Assembly (NCBI GenBank): GCA_009746045.1
Contig: RPFO01000435.1
Span: forward strand, 20,037-84,036
Reading direction: 5' to 3'
DNA: 64,000 nt
Source: Mesostigma viride
Taxonomy: Eukaryota; Streptophyta; Mesostigmatophyceae; Mesostigmatales; Mesostigmataceae
Position 1 is the stretch's first letter, and every line of letters starts with the position of its first letter. Made by a program: the position numbers and the translations under genes. Below the pieces are notes generated by a model. That model was not told where the DNA came from, made no database searches, and was given only the letters and a program-made list of their open reading frames with translations. This document shows, one piece after another, positions 12,122-21,338 of the stretch.

Positions 12122-13142
12122 GGGGGTGCTGGCATGCATAAATACGTCGGGTGGGGTGCTGGCATGCATAAATACCTAGGGGGGGTCGCTGGCATGCATT
12201 AATACGTCGGGTGGGGTGCTGGCATGCATAAATACCGAGGGGGGGTGCTGGCATGCATAAATACATGTGGGGGGTGCTGGCATGCATAAATACCGAGGGG
12301 GGGTGCTGGCATGGATTAATACGTCGGGGGGGTGCTGGCATGCATAAATACCGAGGGGGGGTGCTGGCATGCATAAATACATGTGGGGGGTGCTGGCATG
12401 CATAAATACGTCGGGGGGGTGCTGGCATGCATAAATACCTAGGGGGGGTGCTGGCATGCATAAATACCTAGGGTGGGGTGCTGGCATGCATAAATACCGA
12501 GGGGGGGTGCTGGCATGCATAAATACCGAGGGGGGGTGCTGGCATGCATAAATACCTAGGGGGGGTGCTGGCATGCATAAATACCTAGGGTGGGGTGCTG
12601 GCATGCATAAATACCTAGGGGGGGTCGCTGGCATGCATTAATACGTCGGGTGGGGTGCTGGCATGCATAAATACCGAGGGGGGGTGCTGGCATGCATAAA
12701 TACATGTGGGGGGTGCTGGCATGCATAAATACCGAGGGGGGGGCTGGCATGGATTAATACGTCGGGGGGGTGCTGGCATGCATAAATACCGAGGGGGGGT
12801 GCTGGCATGCATAAATACATGTGGGGGGTGCTGGCATGCATAAATACGTCGGGGGGGTGCTGGCATGCATAAATACCTAGGGGGGGTGCTGGCATGCATA
12901 AATACCTAGGGTGGGGTGCTGGCATGCATAAATACCGAGGGGGGGTGCTGGCATGCATAAATACCGAGGGGGGGTGCTGGCATGCATAAATACCTAGGGG
13001 GGGTGCTGGCATGCATAAATACCTAGGGTGGGGTGCTGGCATGCATAAATACCGAGGGGGGGTGCTGGCATGCATAAATACCTAGGGGGGGTGCTGGCAT
13101 GCATGAAAAAAGGTGGTGGGGTGCTGGCATGCATAAATACAT

Positions 13143-13755
13143 GTGGTGTGGTGCCGCCATGCATAAATACATGTGCCAGCAAACCTGACCTGCAAGGGAG
13201 CGAGAAAACCAAGAAAAAAAGCACGCAACACACCACGCGTCGTACCTTTTTATAGATGTTTCTTTTTTTTTATGGGGCCGGCCGGGGGCGGCGGTGCCGG
13301 CAAAAATGAAGCTAGTGACACCGCGCAGATGACGCCGTGAACATGTCGCGTTGTACCGTAGAAGATACGAACAAAAAACAAAACACGAAAAAAGAGAGGC
13401 GGACCGCATATGACAGGGACGAAAAAAAGTCAGACACACAGCCTGTGTTATCTGGCATGCATAAATACATGTGGTGTGGTGCCGGCATGCATAAATACAT
13501 GTGCCAGCAAACCTGAGCTGCAAGGGAGCGAGAAAACCAAGAAAAAAAGCACGCAACACACCACGCGTCGTACCTTTTTATAGATGTTTCTTTTTTTTTA
13601 TCCTTGTCCTTCGGGGGCAGCGGCGGCGGGTGGAAGAAAACTGATAGCGTTGTTGTGCATCCCGTGACCACCGGCCACCAAACGGAGGCACGACACCAAG
13701 GCAGATCAAGCACCAAAGGAAGCAGCAAAACATCAACGTTAGTAACCAAGAATGG
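13143..13755. repeat. Right flank of minisatellite: 328-bp-offset duplication plus block relative
   Basis: A ~130-bp segment beginning GTGGTGTGGTGCC and running through ACCACGCGTCGTACC to a T-rich tract lies at 13143-13272 and again at 13471-13600. The second copy continues into 13603-13755, which matches the 190-bp block embedded in the minisatellite (GGGGGCAGCGGCGGCGGGTG ... AACCAAGAATGGG). This flank is therefore the likely source of the embedded blocks, or another descendant of the same source. Confidence 0.8.
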
Positions 13756-14336
13756 GAGCCGGGGGAAAGATCATACGGCGCTGCCATGGCAAGAAAACCC
13801 AGCAACCCAGCAACGCAGCTATGGCGCAACCCAGAAACGAAAACATTTGCGACAGCCTGCTTCAATAATGCTTGGATTCACACAAATGAACAAGTGGGGC
13901 TTACCAATCCAATCGATGGTCTCGGCTTGCTCGCAAATCCCTGCAACCAAACGAGAACCGACAAAAACACTTACACTCCCCCGTCAGCGACCGGCACCAC
14001 GACACCAAAAAAGCGACGAAATTATCTATCTCACACTCCCCCGTCATCGAGCTGCTTGTGGACAACTATCTGTCAAAAGCATCCATGTACATACACCGCC
14101 ATTGCTCACCTCTTTTCACACTCTTCGGCTGCACACAATGGCGTTGCTCAGTCGAATATGGCTGTCGGGTTGCTAATATCGTTGTCACTTTCGGCCGATG
14201 TCGCGAATACCCGCCGTTGATGCTCGGGTGCAAGGTGCATCCACGGTGTCGGTCTTCCAGGAGGGCTGGAAAGCGCCAACGCAGCACCTGCAATTCAAAT
14301 TCCCTGGTGCTGGTATGCCGACGCGCAAATGGAATG
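13756..14336. other. Unique spacer, no supported gene
   Basis: Frames of 70-190 residues exist, but none has a recognisable domain or biased composition. The phrase CACTCCCCCGTCA occurs twice (13974 and 14034), a short local repeat. I see no promoter or RNA gene here. Confidence 0.5.
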
Positions 14337-14529
14337 GCGCGGCGCCTAAAAGGCGCCGCGCGCGGGAAAAAAATTTACGCGCCAAACGATATGGCGCGGC
14401 GCCGGGACGGCGCCGCGCTGAAAAATACTTGCAGTCGCAACTGTGACGTGGCGCTGCAGACCACACGGTAGGGAATTCGCAGCGCCATATATGGCGCCAC
14501 GCCGACTCCTGACGCCGTGTGGCGCCACA
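14337..14529. repeat. Cluster of GGCGCC-centred hairpins and palindromes
   Basis: Two perfect 10-bp stem hairpins share the same arms, GCGCGGCGCC and GGCGCCGCGC: 14337-14361 with loop TAAAA, and 14394-14418 with loop GGGAC. Two perfect palindromes follow: GCGCCATATATGGCGC at 14482-14497 and TGTGGCGCCACA at 14518-14529. The cluster lies 110-300 bp upstream of a TATA box at 14641. It could be a regulatory array or a decayed foldback element; the sequence does not decide. Confidence 0.85.
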
Positions 14530-14640
14530 TGGACGCGGCGCTGCACACAGCTCGAGCCCATTTTTTCACATTCCTGCTACCTGATTGGACGCCTGGCGGA
14601 GGAAGCTTTTCACGGCGCGACGCCGAGGGGCTTCAAAAAC

Positions 14641-14819
14641 GTATATAAGCAGGCAAAATTTCTCCGAAATTTAATGAACGAGCGCGACGCGGAGACCATG
14701 CTAGTGTGCGGAACTGGTGAACCACACCGGTACGGGACAGATTCTTGGCTGATCCTCGTAGTACCTCGTGAACACGTCTAGTAGGCCCGGGTTCAACTCC
14801 CGTCGTAACATTTTTTTTT
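14641..14819 (+). ncRNA. Possible Pol III unit: TATA box, tRNA-like B box, T9
   Basis: TATATAAG at 14641 is followed about 100 bp later by an A-box-like TGGCTGATCC (near 14745), a B-box-like GGGTTCAACTCCC (near 14788) and a run of nine T at 14811-14819. GGG TTCAACT CCC forms a T-arm, but no upstream segment pairs with the expected acceptor end CGTAACA, so it is not an intact tRNA. It may be a tRNA-derived SINE tail or a small RNA gene with an upstream promoter. Weak evidence. Confidence 0.25.
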
Positions 14820-15309
14820 GGGTTGGTGTGGCAAGCCTATAAAGCAATCCGCAAACCACTACACGGCTGGTAAGATTTAATATAATTAGCAACCTAATAG
14901 CTATATCAAAAATGTTTATGGGCATGGAAATTTTTAATATGTTGATATTAGACTGCAATGAAACGAATATGCAACCTGCCCCCCTATGTTTAATACAATT
15001 ATTATTATTATTTGTGGCATGAATATAATAATTGTGTGAAATACAATGCTATGTGCAATATATTGCTGGTATGCCATGCAATTGTAACCAACAGGTGCAA
15101 GACCAAAAGGCGTCTTCAGGGCCCACCTGCTGCGAACAAGAGCTATGGCGGCAAGAGGTGCGTGCAGGGTTACGGATTTACGGGGTTGTTGACCACCAAA
15201 TTTGTTGTTACGTGTGTTATGGAAACATTTCAGTCGAATTTCTGGGTTCCAACGGTCGTTAAGGTTATAAAAAGTGCGTTGGGATTCGGAAATTCACATC
15301 CTGGCGTGT
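14820..15309. other. AT-rich spacer
   Basis: No supported gene. A degenerate palindrome copy (CCAACGGTCGTTAAGG) lies near 15248, just upstream of the 62-bp minisatellite, and may mark its ancestral edge. Confidence 0.5.
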
Positions 15310-15870
15310 AAAAAATGCAGGTGTTGGCGAGTTTTCGGCCCGCTTTCAGGGGTCCAACGGCCGTTGGGTGTCTAAAATGCATGCGTTAGCGTGTTTCCGG
15401 CCCGCTTTCAGGGGCCCAACGGCCGTTGGACGTCGAAAATGCATGTGTTGGCGTGTTTTCGGCCCGCTTTCAGGGGTCCAACGGCCGTTGGGTGTCGAAA
15501 ATGCATGTAAAGGGCGTGTTTCAGGCCCACTTTCAGGGGTCCAACGGCCGTTGGGTGTAGAAAATGCATGTGTTGGCGTGTTTTCGGCCCGCTTTCAGGG
15601 GTCCAACGGCCGTTGGGTGTCGAAAATGCATGTGTTGGCGTGTTTCAGGCCCACTTTCAGGGGTCCAACGGCCGTTGGGTGTCGAAAATGCATGTGTTGG
15701 CGTGTTTTCGGCCCGCTTTCTGGGGTCCAACGGCCGTTGGGTGTCGAAAATGCATGTGTTGGCGTGTTTCAGGCCCACTTTCGGGGGTCCAACGGCCGTT
15801 GGGTGTCGAAAATGCATGTGTTGGCGTGTTTCAGGCGTACTTTCAGGGGTCCAACGGCCGTTGGGACCTA
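15310..15870. repeat. 62-bp minisatellite carrying the palindrome, about nine copies
   Basis: Nine units of 61-64 bp, with CCAACGGCCGTTGG near 15353, 15417, 15478, 15541, 15602, 15666, 15727, 15789 and 15850. After the palindrome each unit reads GGTGTCGAAAATGCATG, then GTGTTGGCGTGTTT, then either CGGCCCGCTTTC or CAGGCCCACTTTC, and GGGGT. The two versions alternate over part of the array, a hint of a two-unit higher-order repeat. It lies 65 bp upstream of the transposase-like gene and could be in its 5' UTR, promoter or first intron. Confidence 0.95.
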
Positions 15871-17100
15871 CAAATTGGGTAATTGTTGGAAAGCAATAAT
15901 TTGATAAAAAGTCAAAACTTCGTCTGGATTCTGTATGCGCGCGGATGCAGGTGAAGCGCACAACAAAGACCTAAGTCTCAAGTACGTCGAGATCAAGGGC
16001 AACCAACTTGCCCTCGACATGGCCAGCGCAATGGAATACTTGCTGAAGGACAACAATCACAAGACTGAAAACACGAAAACTGCAGTAGGCTTGAGGGCGC
16101 TTGAGCGGCTGCCAGGTGCGGTTGTGAAGGTTATGGGGAAACAGTACCGCCCTGCGCTGAAAAGAAAGGCGTCGGAGTCCTTCGCTCAGGAGGTTGTCGC
16201 TAATATCGTGCAAGGTTTCCAGGAATTGGGCAAGTCGGATGAGCACAGGAACGCGAAGTGCGCTGTGCTGTCAATGTGCTTGGGAAAGGACGGCATGAAC
16301 AATCAAGGGCATTGCACTCTCGCGCGGCTGCTTCACGTCACGCCCAAGGATATCCAGACCGCAAGGGGAATGAGGATGGGGGGCGACCTTCCCGCCCTGA
16401 AGGCGCCCCCTCGTGCTTTACGGTCGGACAAGTTTCCGGAGGAGGTCAAAGACATCGTCGGGAGTTACTGGTTGTCAGACCTAAACACGAGGGCGTCTCC
16501 CAACCATAAGGACGTGGTCAATGAGTTCGAAAGGAAGGGAAACGCCAGGATCCTCATTTCCTCCCAGGGCGGAAGGTACTATTTGGACTCGCTTGAAACG
16601 ATTTACAAGCGGTTCTGTTCTGACGCGTCGCCGTACAAGGGAGGTATCGTGACGACTGCGGACGGGACAAGGTACAAGGTGGGGTACACGAAGTTCGTGG
16701 AGTTCATGCCCAAGTGCGTAAAGGGCGTGTGGAAGGACCGGGACTTGTGCGCATGCGAAAAGCACGTCGTCTTCGAGTCTCTGCTCTCTGCCTTCGCCAA
16801 AGGCGTCAAGGAGTTGAAGAGCACGCTGGAGATCGAGGAGAGGGAGGGTATCCCTTCCGTGCCTGACAATGCCCATGATTTCGTTCGACGTTTCACCTGC
16901 CACAGGGCTGAGAGGGGGGAGGGGGGCAAGGAGGGGGGAGGACGGGCGGCCCGTTCGTTAACGTCCCAATGAACTGCTTGGAAGGGACGTGCAACGAGTG
17001 TGGGATTTCCGAGTTCATCGTGACGGACCAGATGAAGGGGTGGACAAAGAAGTACACGTGGTTCGACTTCATAAAGGAGGGCACAGCGCCCCGTGGGACG

Positions 17101-17356
17101 GTAAGCATGTATATTTGCATCGTTGAATATATATATGTAGACTTTCATACTTCCAACGGCCGTTGGCGTTGGGAAATTCCCAGCTGCTGACTTCCATTCT
17201 TCGGTCAATCCATGGTGCGCGGGCATGTATATTTGCATCGTTGAATATATATATGTAGACTTTCATACTTCCAACGGCCGTTGGCGTTGGGAAATTCCCA
17301 GCTGCTGACTTCCATTCTTCGGTCAATCCATGGTGCGCGGGTGTGTTGTGTTGCAG
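17101..17356 (+). other. Intron 1, built of a 118-bp tandem duplication
   Basis: Donor GTAAGC at 17101, acceptor TTGCAG at 17351-17356. Almost the whole intron is two near-identical 118-bp units starting GCATGTATATTTGCATCG at 17105 and 17223. Each contains ATATATATATGTAG, one CCAACGGCCGTTGG (17153, 17271) and GTTGGGAAATTCCC. The flanking exons join in a sensible reading frame. Confidence 0.8.
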
Positions 17357-18112
17357 GAGGAGGATGTGGCGCCGCAAATGAACCTGCAGCAAAAACTCAT
17401 CAAGTCAACCCTCTCGGAGCTCCATGAACTCATTACGGCGCGCTTCCCGGAATTCGCCATTCACGTCCATACATGGGCCTGGCAGCACCACGCTTACAAG
17501 GAGTGCATTGACGTGATGCCGCTGGGAACGGTGGTGGTCCTGATGGACTACTCGGAGAACTATTCGGACCACCTGCAGAAACAGTTGCAGGCGCAGTACT
17601 GGTACCCAAGTAGTTACGTCCTGATGCCGGTGATCGTGATGTACCGTGATCCCGTATCGCTGGAAATCAAAAGGGTGAAGCACGATTACATGGGGAAGGA
17701 CGTACCGAGGAATGCCCAGACCCTGGAGTTCGTGATGAAGAATACCCTTAACGTGCTGAGGGAGGAGGGGGTGGAGGTGAGGAACTGGATCAGTTGGTCC
17801 GACAACTGTAAGGAGCAGTTCCAATCCCGGTATGTGTTGGCGATGGCTGCGGACCTGCTCGAGGCCGACCCCGACTTGGAATCATTGGAGTGGAACTACT
17901 CGTGTGCAGGACATGGGAAGGGGGAGTCGGACGGGGAGGGGGGGACGGTCAAAAGCATCCTCAAAAGAGCGCAGATGCAGGAGGACAATCGGAACCTGAA
18001 TACGGTGGAGGCACTGGTGGCCTACCTGAACCGGGATTGGAGAACCGGCAAAGACTCGAGTCGACCATCGGCACAATCGGACGTGGTTCGACGGGCATTT
18101 CTTCTCGATAAC

Positions 18113-18414
18113 GTAAGTAAAGACAGTTGCTTTCTGGTGGTCAAGTGCAGTTCTATAATTTGTCTCTGGTTACACTTTACAGAGGACAGCTTCCTTGATG
18201 CAGTTTGAAGTTTCATAAGGCCAACGGCCGTTGGAGCTGGAAAATCGTATAATTGTTGAGTGCCAACGGCCGTTGGAGTTGAGAAATGTACTTATATAAA
18301 GTTTCCAAGGGCCAACGGCCGTTGGAGTTGGGAAATCTTATAATTGTTGAGTGCCAACGGCCGTTGGAGTTGGGAAATGTGCTGTGATGTTGTTTCATGG
18401 ATTTACAATTGCAG
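18113..18414 (+). other. Intron 2, with four palindrome copies
   Basis: Donor GTAAGT at 18113, acceptor ATTGCAG ending at 18414. Palindrome copies at 18221, 18263, 18312 and 18354 are each followed by AG(T/C)TG(G/A)(G/A)AAAT, as in intron 1. The second half is a duplication of about 90 bp of the first (TATAATTGTTGAGTG before two of the copies). Confidence 0.8.
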
Positions 18415-19082
18415 ATTCTCACGTCCGGTAAGGAGCGAGGCCCGATCCGAGATATCTCCACGGCACACCAGTGGCGACTGGACAAAAAGGGCGAGCGGGT
18501 CGAGGTGGTAAAGCTCAGGCGTTTTTCATGCTTCAGTTGTGCGGAGTGCCGAGAGGGCAAGTGGACGACATGCCCAAACGATTGGAGCAGCTCGTCGTGG
18601 ACTGTAAAACTCCAGGCGAGTAAGTCGCGGAACCCCACGCGATATCCGGGAACCCGCCTGAACCACGTTCAAACGGCAAGAAACGAGTTGGGGCGTGGTT
18701 TGCAGGAGGGGGAGGCCGTCGCAGTCGCATCTGAGAGGGGGCACAAGGACCATGTGCCCGACCACCCGTACTGGTTGGCGAAAGTTGTTCGAGTCGCCCA
18801 CCAACTCGACAAGGATGAGTGTTTAAACAAACATACAGGGGGGGGGGCGAGGTTTTTAAGAAAGGCAACTGGGTAATGTACGTAAAATACTTCGAGAGGT
18901 GCTCCTCCTCCGGATCGGACGCCCGACGCTTCTTCTGGAACCCAGACGACCGAGAACCCTTAACTGCAATCGTGTGCTACCTGAGCGTCGCAAAGGTCAC
19001 GAAGGGCAAGTGGGAAGGACATCCGGACAACACGCGACAGGGCTGGTTCACAATTGCGAAGAAGGTGGACGCCGAAATTACG

Positions 19083-19404
19083 GTACGTCATTCCAAACAT
19101 TACTGTGTAAAATTGGTGTTTGTATGTCGCATGTGTTTTTTTGTCGACGGTCGTTCACCTTACTAATGTTACATACAGGGCAATCAGCCTATACTTTAGC
19201 TTGGCTGCATGGCGCATGTCGCATATCTTAATTTCTCAAAGCCAACGGCCGTTGGACTTACGAAACTGGACAAGTGCCAAGTGCGGATTAGGTACTAAAA
19301 TGGGCATTCTTGTTGAGGATGACCAGTTGTGTTTATATATTTTTGCATGGTGGCGGATGACTTGGCGTGTTGTTGCATTTTTACATACGGGTGTATGGTA
19401 GGCC
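19083..19404 (+). other. Start of a third intron or 3' remnant
   Basis: Begins with donor-like GTACGT and carries one palindrome at 19242 followed by ACTTACGAAACTGG. I find no acceptor followed by coding sequence before the GT-rich tract. This fits loss of the rest of the gene, or an exon too short to recognise. Confidence 0.45.
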
Positions 19405-19437
19405 TTAAACCCTAAACCCCTACACTCCTAAACCATA
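19405..19437. repeat. Telomere-like scrap, C-strand orientation
   Basis: TTAAACCCTAAACCCC followed by TACACTCCTAAACC holds two CCCTAAA-like units (plant/algal telomere type) plus CCCTACA and CCTAAA variants. It lies directly left of the GT-rich tract. Too short to be more than suggestive. Confidence 0.4.
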
Positions 19438-19446
19438 TTTACCCTT

Positions 19447-21215
19447 ATATGTTGGGTGTGTTGTGTGAATGTTGGGTATGTGTGTTGGGGCGTGTGTGTT
19501 GTGTGTGTGTGTTGGGTGCATTCATGAAGGTGCGGGGGCGTGTAGGGTGTGTGCAAAGTGTCTTGTGTGTTGATGTTGGGTGTGGGGGGGGGGAGGTACA
19601 TGTGTGTTGTGTGTGTGACTTAGTAGGTGTGTTGTGTGTGTGACTTAGGTGTGTGTGTTGTTTGTGTTGGATATGTGTTGTGTGTGTGTGTGTTGTGTGT
19701 GTGTAGGGTGTCTTGTGTGTTGGTTTCTTGTTTTTAGTAGGTGTTGGGTGTGTGTATGTCGGGTGCAAACATAGTGTGTGTGTGTGTGTGTGTTCGGTAT
19801 GTGTGTTGGGTGTCTTGTGTGTGTGTGTTCGGTATGTGTGTTGAGGCGTGTGTGTGTGCTCTGTGTATGTATGTTGTGTGTGTGTGTGTTGGGGCGTGTG
19901 CGTGTGTGTGTTGTGTGCATGTTAATTGTCATGTATTGGTGTTGAGTGTGAGGGGGGGATGGACGTGTGTGTTGTGTGTGACTTAGGTGTGTTATGTGTG
20001 TGTTGTGTGTGACTTAAGTGTGTAGTGTGTGTGTTGTGTGTGTTGGATGTGTGGTGTGGGTGTGGGTGTGGGTGTGTGGGTGGGGGGGGGGGCCAAGTGT
20101 CTTGTGTGTTGGTATTGGGTTTGTGTGGGGGGGTGTACGTGTGTGTTGTGTGTGACTTAGGTGTGTTTTGTGTGTGTTGTGTGTGATCGACCTAGGTGTG
20201 TGTTGCGTGTGTGTGTTGGGTGTACATGTGTTCATAAAGGGTGTGGGTGTGTGTAGGGTGTGTGCAAAGTGTCTTGTGTGTTGGTGTTGGGTGTGGGGGG
20301 GGGAAAGTACGTGTGTGTTGTGTGTGTGACTTAGGTGTGTTGTGTGTGTGTTGTTTGCATGTTATTGTTGGTGTTGTGGGGGGGGGGATGTACGTGTACG
20401 TGTGTTGTGTGTTGGTGTCTTATTTTTAGGTGTTGGTGTGTGTGTCGTGGGTGCAAACATTGTGTGTGTGTGTGTTGGGTGTGTGTTGGGTGTCTTGTGT
20501 GTTTGGTGTTTTTGGTAGGTGTTGTGTGTGCGTGTTTTCGGTATGTGTGTTGGGTGTCTTGTGTGTGTGTGGTATGTGTTTGGGTGTTGTTGTGTGTGCA
20601 GTGTTGGGGCATGTGTGTGTGTGTGTTGGGGCATGTGTGTGTGTTGTGGCATGTTAATTGTCATGTGTTGGTGTTGTGTGTGGGGGGGGATGTACGTGTG
20701 TGTTGTGTGTTACTTAGGTGTGTTATGTGTGTGTTGGGTGTGGGTGTCGTGGGCCGACCGGTGCAAACATTGTGTGTGTGTGTGTGTGTTGGGTGTGTGT
20801 TGGGTGTCTTGTGTGTTGGTGTCTTGTTTTTAGTAGGTGTTGTGTGTGCGTGTTTTCGGTATGTGTGTTGGGTGTCTTTTGTGTGTGTGGTGTGTGTTTG
20901 GGTGTTGTTGTGTGTGCAGTGTTGGGGCATGTGTGTGTGTTGGGGCATGTGTGTGTGTGTGTTGGGGCATGTGTGTCAGTGTGTGTGTTGTGGCCTGTTA
21001 ATTGTCATGTGTTGGTGTTGTGTGTGGGGGGGCGGGATGTACCTATGTGTTGTGTGTTATAACAACTATACTTAGGTGTGTTATGTGTGTGTTGCGTGTG
21101 TGTGTTGGGTGTGTGTTGCATGGCTGTCTTGTGTGTTGGTGTCTTGTTTTTAGGTGTTGGTGTGTGTCTTGGGTGCAAACATAGTGTGTGTGTGTGTTGG
21201 GTGTGTTGTTCGTGT
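19447..21215. repeat. GT-rich low-complexity tract
   Basis: About 1.77 kb of TGTGTGT with recurring GTGTGTTGGGTGT, GTGTTGGGGC and GGTGTCTTG. Longer internal duplications include the phrase GGTGCAAACATTGTGTGTGT (20450 and 20760; variants at 19767 and 21173). Also repeated are GTTAATTGTCATGT and GGGGGGATGTACGTGTGTG. All long reading frames here (Cys/Val/Gly on one strand, His/Thr on the other) are composition artefacts. Confidence 0.95.
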
Positions 21216-21338
21216 GTGTATGAAAATATAGAAAATTGTTATATTTGACGATAGTCATAGTGTACTACTAAAAACTTGTACATACATATGCTGGAATGAT
21301 TTTCTTTTTACTATTTCATTCACTATTGCTTATTTCTT
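21216..21338. other. AT-rich junction between GT tract and 40-bp array
   Basis: About 120 bp of unique AT-rich DNA. No gene, but it marks the left edge of the minisatellite. Confidence 0.6.

Larger units (their letters stand above)
5545..13165. repeat. 28-29-bp minisatellite array, about 240 copies
   Basis: The unit is TGCTGGCATGCATAAATAC followed by a variable core and a run of five to nine G. The core is most often CTAGG, but CGAGG, GTCGG(GTGGGG), ATGTG and CTATG versions recur, in patches. The unit holds the palindromes GCATGC and CCTAGG. Groups of variants recur in order, indicating segmental duplication inside the array. A ~190-bp non-satellite block interrupts it at four places. At 13090-13165 the units degrade into flank. 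Minus-strand frames such as MHASTPPRYL are periodic artefacts. Confidence 0.95.
15935..19082 (+). pseudogene. Transposase-like multi-exon gene, frame-damaged and 3'-truncated
   Basis: Three exons: 15935-17100, 17357-18112, 18415-19082. Exon 1 ends in a cysteine-rich motif (GTCNECGISEF) after a segment KHVVFES preceded by CAC. Exon 2 has three spaced acidic sites: VVVLMDYSENY (Asp codon 17545), ISWSDNCKEQF (Asp 17801) and GHGKGESDGEGGTVK (Asp 17930). I recognise this layout from a widespread family of uncharacterised, probably transposon-encoded proteins in animals and protists. A DDE-like RNase H fold is inference. Exon 3 has another Cys cluster and a C-terminal segment ending FTIAKKVDAEI. 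Two frame breaks sit in G-runs, at about 16910-16955 and at the ten-G run near 18838. A donor GTACGT at 19083 has no recognisable next exon before the GT-rich tract, so the end is lost. The frame breaks could be sequencing errors in homopolymers. Confidence 0.6.

Noticed and set aside
5545-13165. CRISPR-like regular array
   Set aside because: Units are contiguous near-identical 28-29-mers with no unique spacers, and the window is eukaryotic.
15368-15904. 178-residue frame over the 62-bp minisatellite
   Set aside because: The same ~20-residue phrase recycles in all three frames; the unit simply lacks stops.
19447-21215. Cys/Val/Gly-rich and His/Thr-rich proteins in the GT tract
   Set aside because: Pure dinucleotide-type composition read in frame; frames open on both strands without domains.
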